Positions 1 through 7,496 of a DNA stretch of 64,000 nt are shown here, one piece after another; within the stretch, counting starts at the first letter, position 1, and each line of letters begins with the position of its first letter. A model generated the notes under the pieces. It was given only the letters and a program-made list of their open reading frames with translations. It made no database searches and was not told the DNA's origin. The position numbers were made by a program, and so were the translations under genes. The stretch is from Streptomyces sp. GSL17-111 (GTDB taxonomy: Bacteria > Actinomycetota > Actinomycetes > Streptomycetales > Streptomycetaceae), in the NCBI RefSeq assembly GCF_037911585.1, contig NZ_JBAJNS010000001.1, positions 2,660,001 through 2,724,000 of the forward strand, in the 5' to 3' direction.

Positions 1-306
1 GTCGCCGACCTCGCACCGCAACGCATGGTAGGCCGGTACAACTCGGCGTTCGCCCTGGTCAAGCAGCTGGGTGTGGCGGTCGGTCCGGCGGTCGGCGGGC
101 TCATGGCGGCCCAGGGGGCCTACACGGCCTACATCGCCCTGCTGGTGATGTGCTCCCTGGGCATCGCCCTGCTGGCACTCCGCCTGGGCCGACGACTGAC
201 TCCCGTGCAGGACGACCCGGCGCTGCGGGTGTCGCAGGTCGTGCTGAAGTCCCCGCAGCCCGGAGGACCGGACGCCGCCGGTCGGCCGGTCGGCGTCACC
301 GTGTGA
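1..306 (+). CDS. MFS transporter, C-terminal fragment
   Basis: The frame is open from the first base and stops at 304-306, so only the last 101 residues of a longer protein are in the window. Two hydrophobic segments (GVAVGPAVGGLMAA and YIALLVMCSLGIALLAL) followed by a polar tail look like the last two helices of a major facilitator exporter. The motif R-x-N-S-A-F-A-L-V-K-Q-L-G-V-A-V-G-P before the penultimate helix is typical of drug-efflux type MFS proteins. Substrate cannot be told from this piece. Confidence 0.7.
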   Translation, partial: VADLAPQRMVGRYNSAFALVKQLGVAVGPAVGGLMAAQGAYTAYIALLVMCSLGIALLALRLGRRLTPVQDDPALRVSQVVLKSPQPGGPDAAGRPVGVTV

Positions 307-318
307 CCGGGCATCTCG

Positions 319-2043
319 TCAGGACGCGGCGGCCACCGGTTCGACCGTGGGGAGCGTGAACTCGCACCAGACCGCCTTCCCGCCCCCGGGTGTGAGGCGG
401 GCGCCCCAGGAGGCGGCGATCGTGGCGACGATCGAGATGCCGCGACCCGTCTCGTCGGCGGGCTCGGCCTGCCGACGCCGGGGGAGGTGGTCGTCCCCGT
501 CGGTGACCTCGACGACGAGCCGACGATCGGTGCGCCGCAGGCGTAGCCGCATGGGCGGGACGCCGTGCTGCAGGGAGTTGGCGACGAGTTCGCTCGCGGC
601 CAGGACACCGAGGTCGTGCAGCTCACGCGGGAAGCGCCAGGAGGTCAGGACTCCCGAGGCGAAGGCGCGGGCACGAGGTGCCGCCTCCACACCGCCGAGC
701 AGGTCGAGTGCGGCGTTGTGGAAGAGCTCGGCGTGGTGGCCGTCGCGGCGGGGGTTCTGGAAGACGAGCAGGGCGACGTCGTCGTCGTGCTCGGCCGTGA
801 TGCCGAGGGCCCGCAGCAGCCGGTCGCAGATGATCTCGGGCGATCCGGTCGCTCCGGCGAAGGCGTGTTCGAGCGCCGCGACGCCGACGTCGATGTCGGC
901 GTCGCGGCGCTCGACGAGACCGTCGGTGTAGAGGACCGCCGTGGCGCCCGAGGGGAAGGGCACAGTGGCCGAGGTGTGCTGCCAGCCCTCGGTGCCGAGC
1001 GGCGGGCCTGTGGGCTCGTCGGCACTGTGGACGTGCCCGTCGGCGTCGCGGACGAGAACGGGCAGGTGACCGGCGGACGCATAGGTGAGGAGCTCCTCGC
1101 CCGGATCGTGCACGGCGTAGAGGCAGGTGGCGATCTGCCCGGCATCGATCTCGGCGGCCAGCCCGTCAAGCAGCTGCAGCACCTCGTGAGGTGGGAGGTC
1201 GAGCCGGGCGTAGGCGCGGACCGCCGTGCGCAGCTGGCCCATGACGGCGGCGGCCCGGACCCCGCGCCCCATCACGTCCCCGATGACGAGAGCGGTACGG
1301 CCGCCGCCGAGGGTGATGACGTCGTACCAGTCGCCTCCGACAGCGGCCTCGGTGCCGCCGGGGCGGTAGGTGGCGGCGACGCGGAGGTCGTCGGGCTGTT
1401 CCAGCTCCTGCGGCAGCAGGCTCCGCTGGAGGGTGACGGCCGCCTCGCGCTGCCGGGCCTCGCTGGCACGCAGCCGCTCTGCGGATTCCACCTGATCGGT
1501 GACATCGGTTGCGAAGACGAGCACTCCGCGCCCCTCACGCCCGCCGTCTCCGTGCGCGAGATCGACCGGGGTACAGGTGAAGGTGTAGTAGCTGTGCCTC
1601 TCCGTGCGCCCCGGAACACGCCGTGACTTGACGGTGCGCGGCTTCCCGCTCCGCAACACCTGCTCCATCAGGGGCAGCAGGCCGAGCTCGACGAGCTCGG
1701 GCAGCGCCTCCTCGGCCCTCTCACCGCGAGGCCGCTCGCCGAAGGCCCGCACGTAGGCGGCGTTGACGTAGCCGATGCGGTGATCGGGGCCCTGGACGAG
1801 GGCGACGAGAGCGGGCACCTGGCCCAGGAGGTCGTGCACGGACAGGGCGTCGAGGGCAGGGCCCACGGGCAGGCTGTCGGCGCGCGCGTCGGGGTCGTGG
1901 TCGGTGAGCTCGCCGCGGGCGGACGGCACCTCGCGGCCGGGGCGGCCGGACGCGGGCACGGAGTCGGCGGACCGTGCGGCGCGCGCGACGGCGGAACGTC
2001 GCGGCGTGCCGGGCAGTCGGGCGCTCCAGCGCGTGAAGTTCAC
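319..2043 (-). CDS. PAS - SpoIIE phosphatase - HATPase regulator
   Basis: A 574-residue soluble protein with three domains in order: a PAS-type sensor (about 65-190, starting DLLGQVPALVALVQGPD), a PP2C/SpoIIE phosphatase (about 205-415, with GGDWYDV, VIGDVMGRG and LYTDGLVERRD carrying the metal-binding Asp/Gly residues) and a C-terminal RsbW-like HATPase (about 450-565, ASELVANSLQHG as N-box). Proteins of this architecture control anti-anti-sigma factors in Streptomyces by dephosphorylation. No anti-sigma antagonist gene sits next to it, so its partner is unknown. The start is a GTG with no clear ribosome site; a start within the first 50 low-complexity residues is possible. Confidence 0.85.
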   Translation of the reverse strand: MNFTRWSARLPGTPRRSAVARAARSADSVPASGRPGREVPSARGELTDHDPDARADSLPVGPALDALSVHDLLGQVPALVALVQGPDHRIGYVNAAYVRAFGERPRGERAEEALPELVELGLLPLMEQVLRSGKPRTVKSRRVPGRTERHSYYTFTCTPVDLAHGDGGREGRGVLVFATDVTDQVESAERLRASEARQREAAVTLQRSLLPQELEQPDDLRVAATYRPGGTEAAVGGDWYDVITLGGGRTALVIGDVMGRGVRAAAVMGQLRTAVRAYARLDLPPHEVLQLLDGLAAEIDAGQIATCLYAVHDPGEELLTYASAGHLPVLVRDADGHVHSADEPTGPPLGTEGWQHTSATVPFPSGATAVLYTDGLVERRDADIDVGVAALEHAFAGATGSPEIICDRLLRALGITAEHDDDVALLVFQNPRRDGHHAELFHNAALDLLGGVEAAPRARAFASGVLTSWRFPRELHDLGVLAASELVANSLQHGVPPMRLRLRRTDRRLVVEVTDGDDHLPRRRQAEPADETGRGISIVATIAASWGARLTPGGGKAVWCEFTLPTVEPVAAAS

Positions 2044-2284
2044 TGCGGTTCAGATCCGATTCTGCTGAGACGGGTCGTACGGGTGCGGACGGTTGGGGGA
2101 CGGGCCGAACGGCCGGTCGTCCGGGTCGTTCCGCGGTCGGACGGGGGCGGCGGGGTTCGATGAGGGTCGGGTACGGGTGGGCCGGTGATCAGAGTGCTCC
2201 GATGGAGCGCGCCGTGATCACGCAATGACGTCGTGGGCCCACCCATCGTCACATGCCCAGTGTGGCCGACGGCACTGACATCCG

Positions 2285-3697
2285 TCACGGTTTGCCGGGA
2301 CGGTGACCGTCACCAGCGGCGATCTCGAACTCTGCACGGGGATGTTCCAGAGAGCCGAGGGAGACGATCTCCCTCTTGAAGAAGCCGGCGAGCGTCCATT
2401 CGGCCAGGACGCGCGCCTTCCGGTTGAACGTCGGTACGCGGCTGAGGTGGTAGACGCGGTGCATGAACCAGGCGGGATAGCCCTTGAGCCTGCGACCGTA
2501 TACGCGCGCCACGCCTTTGTGCAGCCCCAGGGAGGCGACGGAACCGGCGTAGGCGTGACGGTAGGCGGTCTGCGGCCGGCCGTGCAGGACGGCGACGATG
2601 TTGTCGGCCAGGACGCGGGCCTGCCGTACGGCGTGCTGGGCGTTCGGAGCGCACTCCACTCCGGGTTCCTCCGCTGTGAGGTCGGGGACGGCGGCGGCGT
2701 CCCCGGCGGCCCAGGCGTGTTCGGCGCCTTCCACCTGAAGCGTCGCGCTGCAGCTGAGGCGTCCGCGCTCGGTGCGGGGCAGATCCGTGGCTGACACGAT
2801 CGGGTGAGGTTTGACGCCCGCCGTCCACACGAGCGTGCGGCAGGGGTGACGGGAGCCGTCGCTGAGGACGGCGACACGGTTCTCGCAGCTCTCCAGCCGG
2901 GTGTCGAGCCGGACGTCCACCGCTCGGGCGCGCAGTTCCCGCACGGCGTACTTGCCCATCTCCTCCCCCACTTCCGGGAGGATGCGGCCGGTGGCCTCGA
3001 CCAGGATCCACTTGAGCTCCTCCGGCCGGAGGTTGTGGTAATACCGGCAGGCGTAGCGCGCCATGTCCTCCAGCTCGGCCAGCGCCTCCACACCGGCGTA
3101 ACCGCCCCCCACGAAGACGAAGGTCAGGGCGGCGTCCCGGATCTCGGGGTCGCGGGTCGAGGAAGCGATGTCCAGCTGCTCGAGGACGTGGTTGCGCAGT
3201 CCGATCGCCTCTTCGACGGTTTTGAAGCCGATACCGACGTCCGCCAGGCCGGGGACGGGCAGCGCGCGGGAGACGGAGCCGGGGGCGAGAACGAGCTCGT
3301 CGTAGTGCAGGCGGAGCGGGCCGCCTCCTTCCTCGCCGGTCGCGGCGGTCTCGACGGTCACGACGCGTGCGGCGTGCTCGACCTGCCGGGCCTCACCGAC
3401 GATGATGCGGCAGTCCCGCAGGACCCGGCGGAGGGGGACGACGACGTGGCGGGGGGAGATGGAACCGGCACCGGCCTCGGGCAGGAAGGGCTGATACGTC
3501 ATGTAGGGCTCGGGGCTGACGACGGCGATCTCGACGCCGCCCTTCCCCTCCCGCGCCCTTTTCAGTTCAAGTTTCAACTTCTTCTGCAGGCGCAGCGCGG
3601 TGTACATGCCGACGTAACCGCCGCCGATCACCAGAATGCGCACCGGTTCCTTCGTCACCTGGGGCCCCTGTCCATGCGTCACCCGTCCATGACGCAC
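2285..3697 (-). CDS. ndh: NAD(P)/FAD-dependent oxidoreductase, type II NADH dehydrogenase-like
   Basis: The protein has an N-terminal FAD-binding Rossmann motif (RILVIGGGYVGMYTAL, about residue 18-34) and a second NAD-binding motif in the middle (FVFVGGGYAGVEALAEL, about 192-208), and the late motif VWTAGVKPHPI. This is the layout of non-proton-pumping NADH:quinone oxidoreductases, which pass electrons from NADH to menaquinone at the inner face of the membrane. Length (about 460) fits. A GTG start at 3658 (VTKEPVRILV) just before the FAD motif is more likely than the ATG at 3697. It stands alone with a 240-base gap to the phosphatase gene. Confidence 0.85.
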   Translation of the reverse strand: MRHGRVTHGQGPQVTKEPVRILVIGGGYVGMYTALRLQKKLKLELKRAREGKGGVEIAVVSPEPYMTYQPFLPEAGAGSISPRHVVVPLRRVLRDCRIIVGEARQVEHAARVVTVETAATGEEGGGPLRLHYDELVLAPGSVSRALPVPGLADVGIGFKTVEEAIGLRNHVLEQLDIASSTRDPEIRDAALTFVFVGGGYAGVEALAELEDMARYACRYYHNLRPEELKWILVEATGRILPEVGEEMGKYAVRELRARAVDVRLDTRLESCENRVAVLSDGSRHPCRTLVWTAGVKPHPIVSATDLPRTERGRLSCSATLQVEGAEHAWAAGDAAAVPDLTAEEPGVECAPNAQHAVRQARVLADNIVAVLHGRPQTAYRHAYAGSVASLGLHKGVARVYGRRLKGYPAWFMHRVYHLSRVPTFNRKARVLAEWTLAGFFKREIVSLGSLEHPRAEFEIAAGDGHRPGKP

Positions 3698-4018
3698 CTG
3701 GCGAGCTGCGTTTGTCCACAGGGCTGCGTAATTTGTACGACGATTGGGCGCATCGACCCCGCGCCGCCAGTCGGCCGCGCGAGGGCGACAAAAGGTCAGC
3801 TCACCGGGGGTTTCGAGGGGTCTCCGAGGGGAGCCGACGTGGGCGGGTGGAGGGGGTCATCCGAATGAGCGGGTGGGCGGGGAGGTGCCCTCTTCTGTAT
3901 TGACCTGGGCTCAACTATGTTCTTAGACAGCCGGGCTGCCACGGGGAGTGACTGAACCCGGCGAGCAGGCGCGGAGTCTCCGGGGGGAGACTTTCATATT
4001 TTTCCGGGGGGAAGACAT
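3698..4018. other. Intergenic region between divergent ndh and TetR genes
   Basis: About 320 bases with no convincing gene. It must hold both divergent promoters. Near the right end the 11-base string CCGGGGGGAGA recurs as CCGGGGGGAAGA, the second copy being the ribosome site of the TetR gene. I see no clear sigma-factor consensus or inverted repeat. Confidence 0.5.
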
Positions 4019-5104
4019 ATGCGTATTCAAGGTATGCACAGCGTCCAGGACGTGCACGGCGTCCATGGTGTGCACAGCGGTGATGGCGCGGAGGGCGTCC
4101 ACGACACGGCCGCGGAGCGGGGCGCCCGAAGCGCTGACGCCTCACACGCGACGCGAGGAGCGATGGCTGTCGTGCCGGCCGGGGACAGGAGCGAGGCGAG
4201 CGGTATGGGAGGGACCAGGCACCTCGACGGCGTCGCGACGGAGCCCGGTACCGACGGCCCCGATCCCGACACGTCGCCCGGGGCCCCCGAGGGGGGTGGC
4301 AGGGCGGCTCCCTTGCGGGTCGACGCCCGGCGCAATCTGGAGCACGTGCTCCGGGCCGCGCGCGAGGTCTTCGGCGAACTGGGCTACGGCGCGCCCATGG
4401 AGGACGTGGCCCGCCGCGCGCGGGTCGGAGTGGGCACGGTCTACCGCCGGTTCCCGAGCAAGCACGTCCTGGTCCGGCGGATCGCCGAGGAGGAGACCGC
4501 ACGGCTGACCGAGCAGGCGAGGACGGCGCTGCGGCAGGAGGGGGAGCCCTGGCCGGCGCTGGCACGCTTCCTGCGGACGTCGGCGGCGTCCGGGGCCGGG
4601 CGGCTGCTGCCGCCGGAGATACTCCGGGTCGGGGTCGAGCCGGCCCTCGGCTCCACCCCGGTCAGCGGGTCCATCGGGGCAGGCGCCGAAACGGGCGCCG
4701 GAGTGGACGGGGGCGGCAGGACGGACGTCGCCACCGCGCCGAATCGGTCTCCGGGTGCGGACGAGGCACCGGGCGAGCCGCGCGTGCCCCAGCAGCGTCG
4801 GCACCTCTCGGCCGTCCAGGGCGGCGAGCCGTCAGTGGTCCTCACGGGCGACGGGCTCATACCCGGGGGCGAGGAGCCCATCGCGGGGGCGAGCGGTTCT
4901 CTGGAACTGCTCGGCGTCGTGGGAGAGCTGGTGCGCCGGGCCCGGGAAGCGGGTGAGCTCCGAGCCGACGTGACGGTGGCCGACATGCTGCTCGTCATCG
5001 CCACGGCCGCGCCCGCCCTGCCGGACGCCGAGCAGCAGCGGCAGGCCTCCGACCGGCTGCTGGACATCCTGCTGGAAGGGCTGCGTTCTCGTCCGAGGGC
5101 CTGA
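4019..5104 (+). CDS. TetR-family regulator with long low-complexity N-terminus
   Basis: 361 residues. A TetR DNA-binding domain lies unusually deep, at about residues 104-150 (MEDVARRARVGVGTVYRRFP). It follows about 100 residues of low-complexity sequence that begins with repeated Val-His units (DVHGVHGVHSGDGAEGVH). The start at 4019 has a strong ribosome site (GGGGGGAAG, 5 bases upstream); an in-frame ATG at 4163 would remove half of the extension. A second low-complexity insert (about 205-275) interrupts the ligand-binding part. A hairpin terminator follows. Target genes are not evident; the divergent ndh gene is a candidate. Confidence 0.8.
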   Translation: MRIQGMHSVQDVHGVHGVHSGDGAEGVHDTAAERGARSADASHATRGAMAVVPAGDRSEASGMGGTRHLDGVATEPGTDGPDPDTSPGAPEGGGRAAPLRVDARRNLEHVLRAAREVFGELGYGAPMEDVARRARVGVGTVYRRFPSKHVLVRRIAEEETARLTEQARTALRQEGEPWPALARFLRTSAASGAGRLLPPEILRVGVEPALGSTPVSGSIGAGAETGAGVDGGGRTDVATAPNRSPGADEAPGEPRVPQQRRHLSAVQGGEPSVVLTGDGLIPGGEEPIAGASGSLELLGVVGELVRRAREAGELRADVTVADMLLVIATAAPALPDAEQQRQASDRLLDILLEGLRSRPRA

Positions 5105-5198
5105 TCCGGGGCCGGGGCCGCGGTGGGCTGTCCGTCGCCGTGTCCACGGCCCGGAACGGCGGGCGGCGTGACGTACGCGCCGTCACCACGGTCGCACC

Positions 5199-5226
5199 AC
5201 CGCCTCACCTGATCGGGTGAGGCGGT
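5199..5226 (+). terminator. Hairpin terminator after TetR gene
   Basis: A perfect 11-bp inverted repeat (ACCGCCTCACC / GGTGAGGCGGT) with a 6-base loop lies 95 bases after the TetR stop codon. No T-run follows, as is common in Streptomyces. Confidence 0.65.
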
Positions 5227-5349
5227 GAGGCTCCCCTGTGCGAGGCGGCCCCGGTCGGGTGATTCCCCGTTCGGAGCAGCCTCCGGAGTCGTCCGGCGTG
5301 CCAGGCTGACCGGTGTCGAGCTGGGTCAGGGCGTACGGGAGCTTCCGCG

Positions 5350-7431
5350 ATGGGCAGTGAGGGGCGGGGCGAAACAGAGCAGGGCTCCGGCGGTCAGGAG
5401 GGGAACGGCCGGCAGCCCACGCCTGAGGCGGGCGGGTACCGGGGCCCGCAGGTCCCTGGCCAGGGTGGGGCGTCAGCCCGGAAAGGCCGGCACCGCAAGG
5501 ACGCCGGCACCGGGCCGCCCCACAGGATGCCGCGGCAGCGCACGCGCAGCGGCCCGGTGTCCGGCGGCGAAAGCCCGCTGTCCGACAGCGCCGCCGATCC
5601 GCCCGCCGCTACGCCGCCCGGCACCGGGCCGCCCCCTGGCGCCGGGCCGCCGGGCGGCCCGGCTGGCGGGCGCGCCGTCAAGGACGACGAGAGCGGGGAA
5701 GGGAGTGTGCGACGGGCCCTCGCGGAGCCGGTGGGGGACGACGAGCTGGTGATCCGCATGCGCGAGGGAGACTCCGTCGCGTACGACGAGGTCTACCGAC
5801 GCCATGCGGACGCCGTGCGGCGCTACGCGCGGAGCTGCTGCCGGGACGTGGACACGGCGGACGACCTCACCAACGAGGTCTTCGCCCGGACGCTGCAAGC
5901 AGTCCGGCGGGGCAAGGGGCCGCGCACCGCGCTCCGCGCCTACCTGCTCGCCTCCGTCCGGCACGCTGCGGCGGCCTGGGCCCGCACGACGCGGCGCGAG
6001 CAGCTCGTCGAGGACTTCGCGGCGTTCGCCGTGGCGGCGGCCGGCGGCCGGGGCGCGGCGGCGGACGAGACGCTCGCTTTCGGTGCCGAGGTCCAGGCAA
6101 TGCACGAGGCCGAACACTCCATGGTCGTGCAGGCGTTCCGCACTCTGCCGGAGCGCTGGCAGACGGTGCTGTGGCACACCACGGTCGAGGAGTCGCCCCC
6201 GAGCGAGGTGGCACCGCTGCTCGGGCTGTCCGCCAACGCTACGGCGGTGCTCGCCCACCGGGCGCGGGAGGGCCTGAAGCAGGCGTACCTCCAGGCGCAC
6301 GTCAGCCGATCGCTCACGGCGGACGCGGAGTGCGCCCGCTACGCCGAACGGATCGGCGCGTACACCCGGGGCGGTCTGCGCACCCGGGCCGAGCGGGGGC
6401 TGCGCCGGCATCTGGAGGAGTGCGCCCGCTGCCGTACGGCCGCGCTGGAGGTGGGCGACGTCAACACGCGGCTGCGGGCGCTGCTGCCGGTGGCCGTCAT
6501 CGGCTGGTTCGCCGCGACCTATGCCGTCAAGGCGGCCGCCGGGGCCTTGGGCGGTGCGGGAGCCGTCGCGGGCGCGGGAAGTGCCGCAGCGGCCGGGGGC
6601 GTCGCGGGCTCGGGTGGCTCGGCCGGGGCCGGTGGTGCCGCGGCCGAGGGGCTGGGCGCTCCGGCGAAGGCCGGTATCGCCGCCGGGGCGCTGACGGCCG
6701 CCGCCGCGGCCGTCGCCCTGGTGCTCGCGCTCGCCGGCAGCCCGCGGCAGGCCGAGCCGCCGCCCCCGCAGGCCGCGCCGAGCACACCTCACCGGACGCC
6801 TGAAGCCGCACCCCCGGTCGTCCCGGAGCCGGAGCCGGACCCCGTCGCCGTCCCGGTGCCACCACCGCCCGACCCCGACCCCGAGCCCAGCCCTCGGCCG
6901 CCCCGCACGGCGGCGTCACCGCCTCCCGCGCCGCAACCCGTCCCGACGCGGCGGAGCCCGTCCCCAGCGCCCTCTCCGGCGCCCGTCCCGGCCGGTTACC
7001 CCTTGGCGGAGTTGCCGTACGACGTCCTGAACGGCATCTCCACCCCGGAGTACCCGGCCCTCCTCCTGGCGCGGAGCAGCCCGGTGTGGCCGCGTTCCGG
7101 CCTGCGCATCGCCGAGGAGCGTTACGCCCACGGCATCACCGTCCAGGCCCCCTCCTCCGTCCTGGTCGGCCTGGGCGGAGCGTGCGTCGGCTACGAGGCG
7201 CTGGCCGGGGTGGACGACCTGACGATGGGGCTGGGCGCCGTGCGGTTCGTCGTCTCCGGTGACGGACGGGAGCTGTGGCGCTCCGGCGTGGTGAGCGGCG
7301 GTGAGCCACCGGTACGCGTGGCCGTCCCGGTGACCGGGGTGGAGACGTTGCGCCTGGCCGTGGAGCCGGTCGGCCCGTACGGTCACGTGGCGCAGGCGGA
7401 CTGGGCGCAGTCCGTGGTCTCCTGCCGCTGA
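5350..7431 (+). CDS. ECF sigma factor fused to zinc finger, membrane anchor and NPCBM-like domain
   Basis: 693 residues. After a disordered Gly/Pro-rich N-terminus (1-120) come sigma region 2 (about 128-205, MREGDSVAYDEVYRRHADAVRRYA broken by the usual helices) and region 4 (about 255-320, FRTLPERWQTVLWHTTVE then SEVAPLLGLSANATAVLAHRA). A zf-HC2-type motif follows (HLEECARCR, about 348-356), then hydrophobic segments (about 380-395 and 440-462), a long Pro-rich linker and a C-terminal domain (about 560-693) whose pattern (YAHGITVQAPS, VDDLTMGLGAVRFVV, DGRELWRSGVV, DWAQSVV) resembles the NPCBM carbohydrate-binding module. I infer that it senses cell-wall or extracellular sugar and that sigma factor, anti-sigma factor and sensor form one chain. 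RBS GGGAG supports the ATG; a GTG at 5707 is an alternative. Confidence 0.85.
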   Translation: MGSEGRGETEQGSGGQEGNGRQPTPEAGGYRGPQVPGQGGASARKGRHRKDAGTGPPHRMPRQRTRSGPVSGGESPLSDSAADPPAATPPGTGPPPGAGPPGGPAGGRAVKDDESGEGSVRRALAEPVGDDELVIRMREGDSVAYDEVYRRHADAVRRYARSCCRDVDTADDLTNEVFARTLQAVRRGKGPRTALRAYLLASVRHAAAAWARTTRREQLVEDFAAFAVAAAGGRGAAADETLAFGAEVQAMHEAEHSMVVQAFRTLPERWQTVLWHTTVEESPPSEVAPLLGLSANATAVLAHRAREGLKQAYLQAHVSRSLTADAECARYAERIGAYTRGGLRTRAERGLRRHLEECARCRTAALEVGDVNTRLRALLPVAVIGWFAATYAVKAAAGALGGAGAVAGAGSAAAAGGVAGSGGSAGAGGAAAEGLGAPAKAGIAAGALTAAAAAVALVLALAGSPRQAEPPPPQAAPSTPHRTPEAAPPVVPEPEPDPVAVPVPPPPDPDPEPSPRPPRTAASPPPAPQPVPTRRSPSPAPSPAPVPAGYPLAELPYDVLNGISTPEYPALLLARSSPVWPRSGLRIAEERYAHGITVQAPSSVLVGLGGACVGYEALAGVDDLTMGLGAVRFVVSGDGRELWRSGVVSGGEPPVRVAVPVTGVETLRLAVEPVGPYGHVAQADWAQSVVSCR

Positions 7432-7460
7432 CGGCCCTGGTGGGAGGCGGACGGGCGCCC

Positions 7461-7496
7461 GAGCCACCGGTGGGGGCCCGCCCACCGGTGTGGCTC
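7461..7496. terminator. Bidirectional terminator between convergent genes
   Basis: GAGCCACCGGTGGG pairs with CCCACCGGTGTGGCTC around a short GC-rich loop, with one bulged pair. It lies between the convergent sigma-fusion and asparagine-synthase-like genes and overlaps the stop codon of the latter. Confidence 0.65.

Noticed and set aside
3712..3903. Small frame between ndh and the TetR gene
   Set aside because: No ribosome site and no recognisable protein features; treated as promoter DNA.
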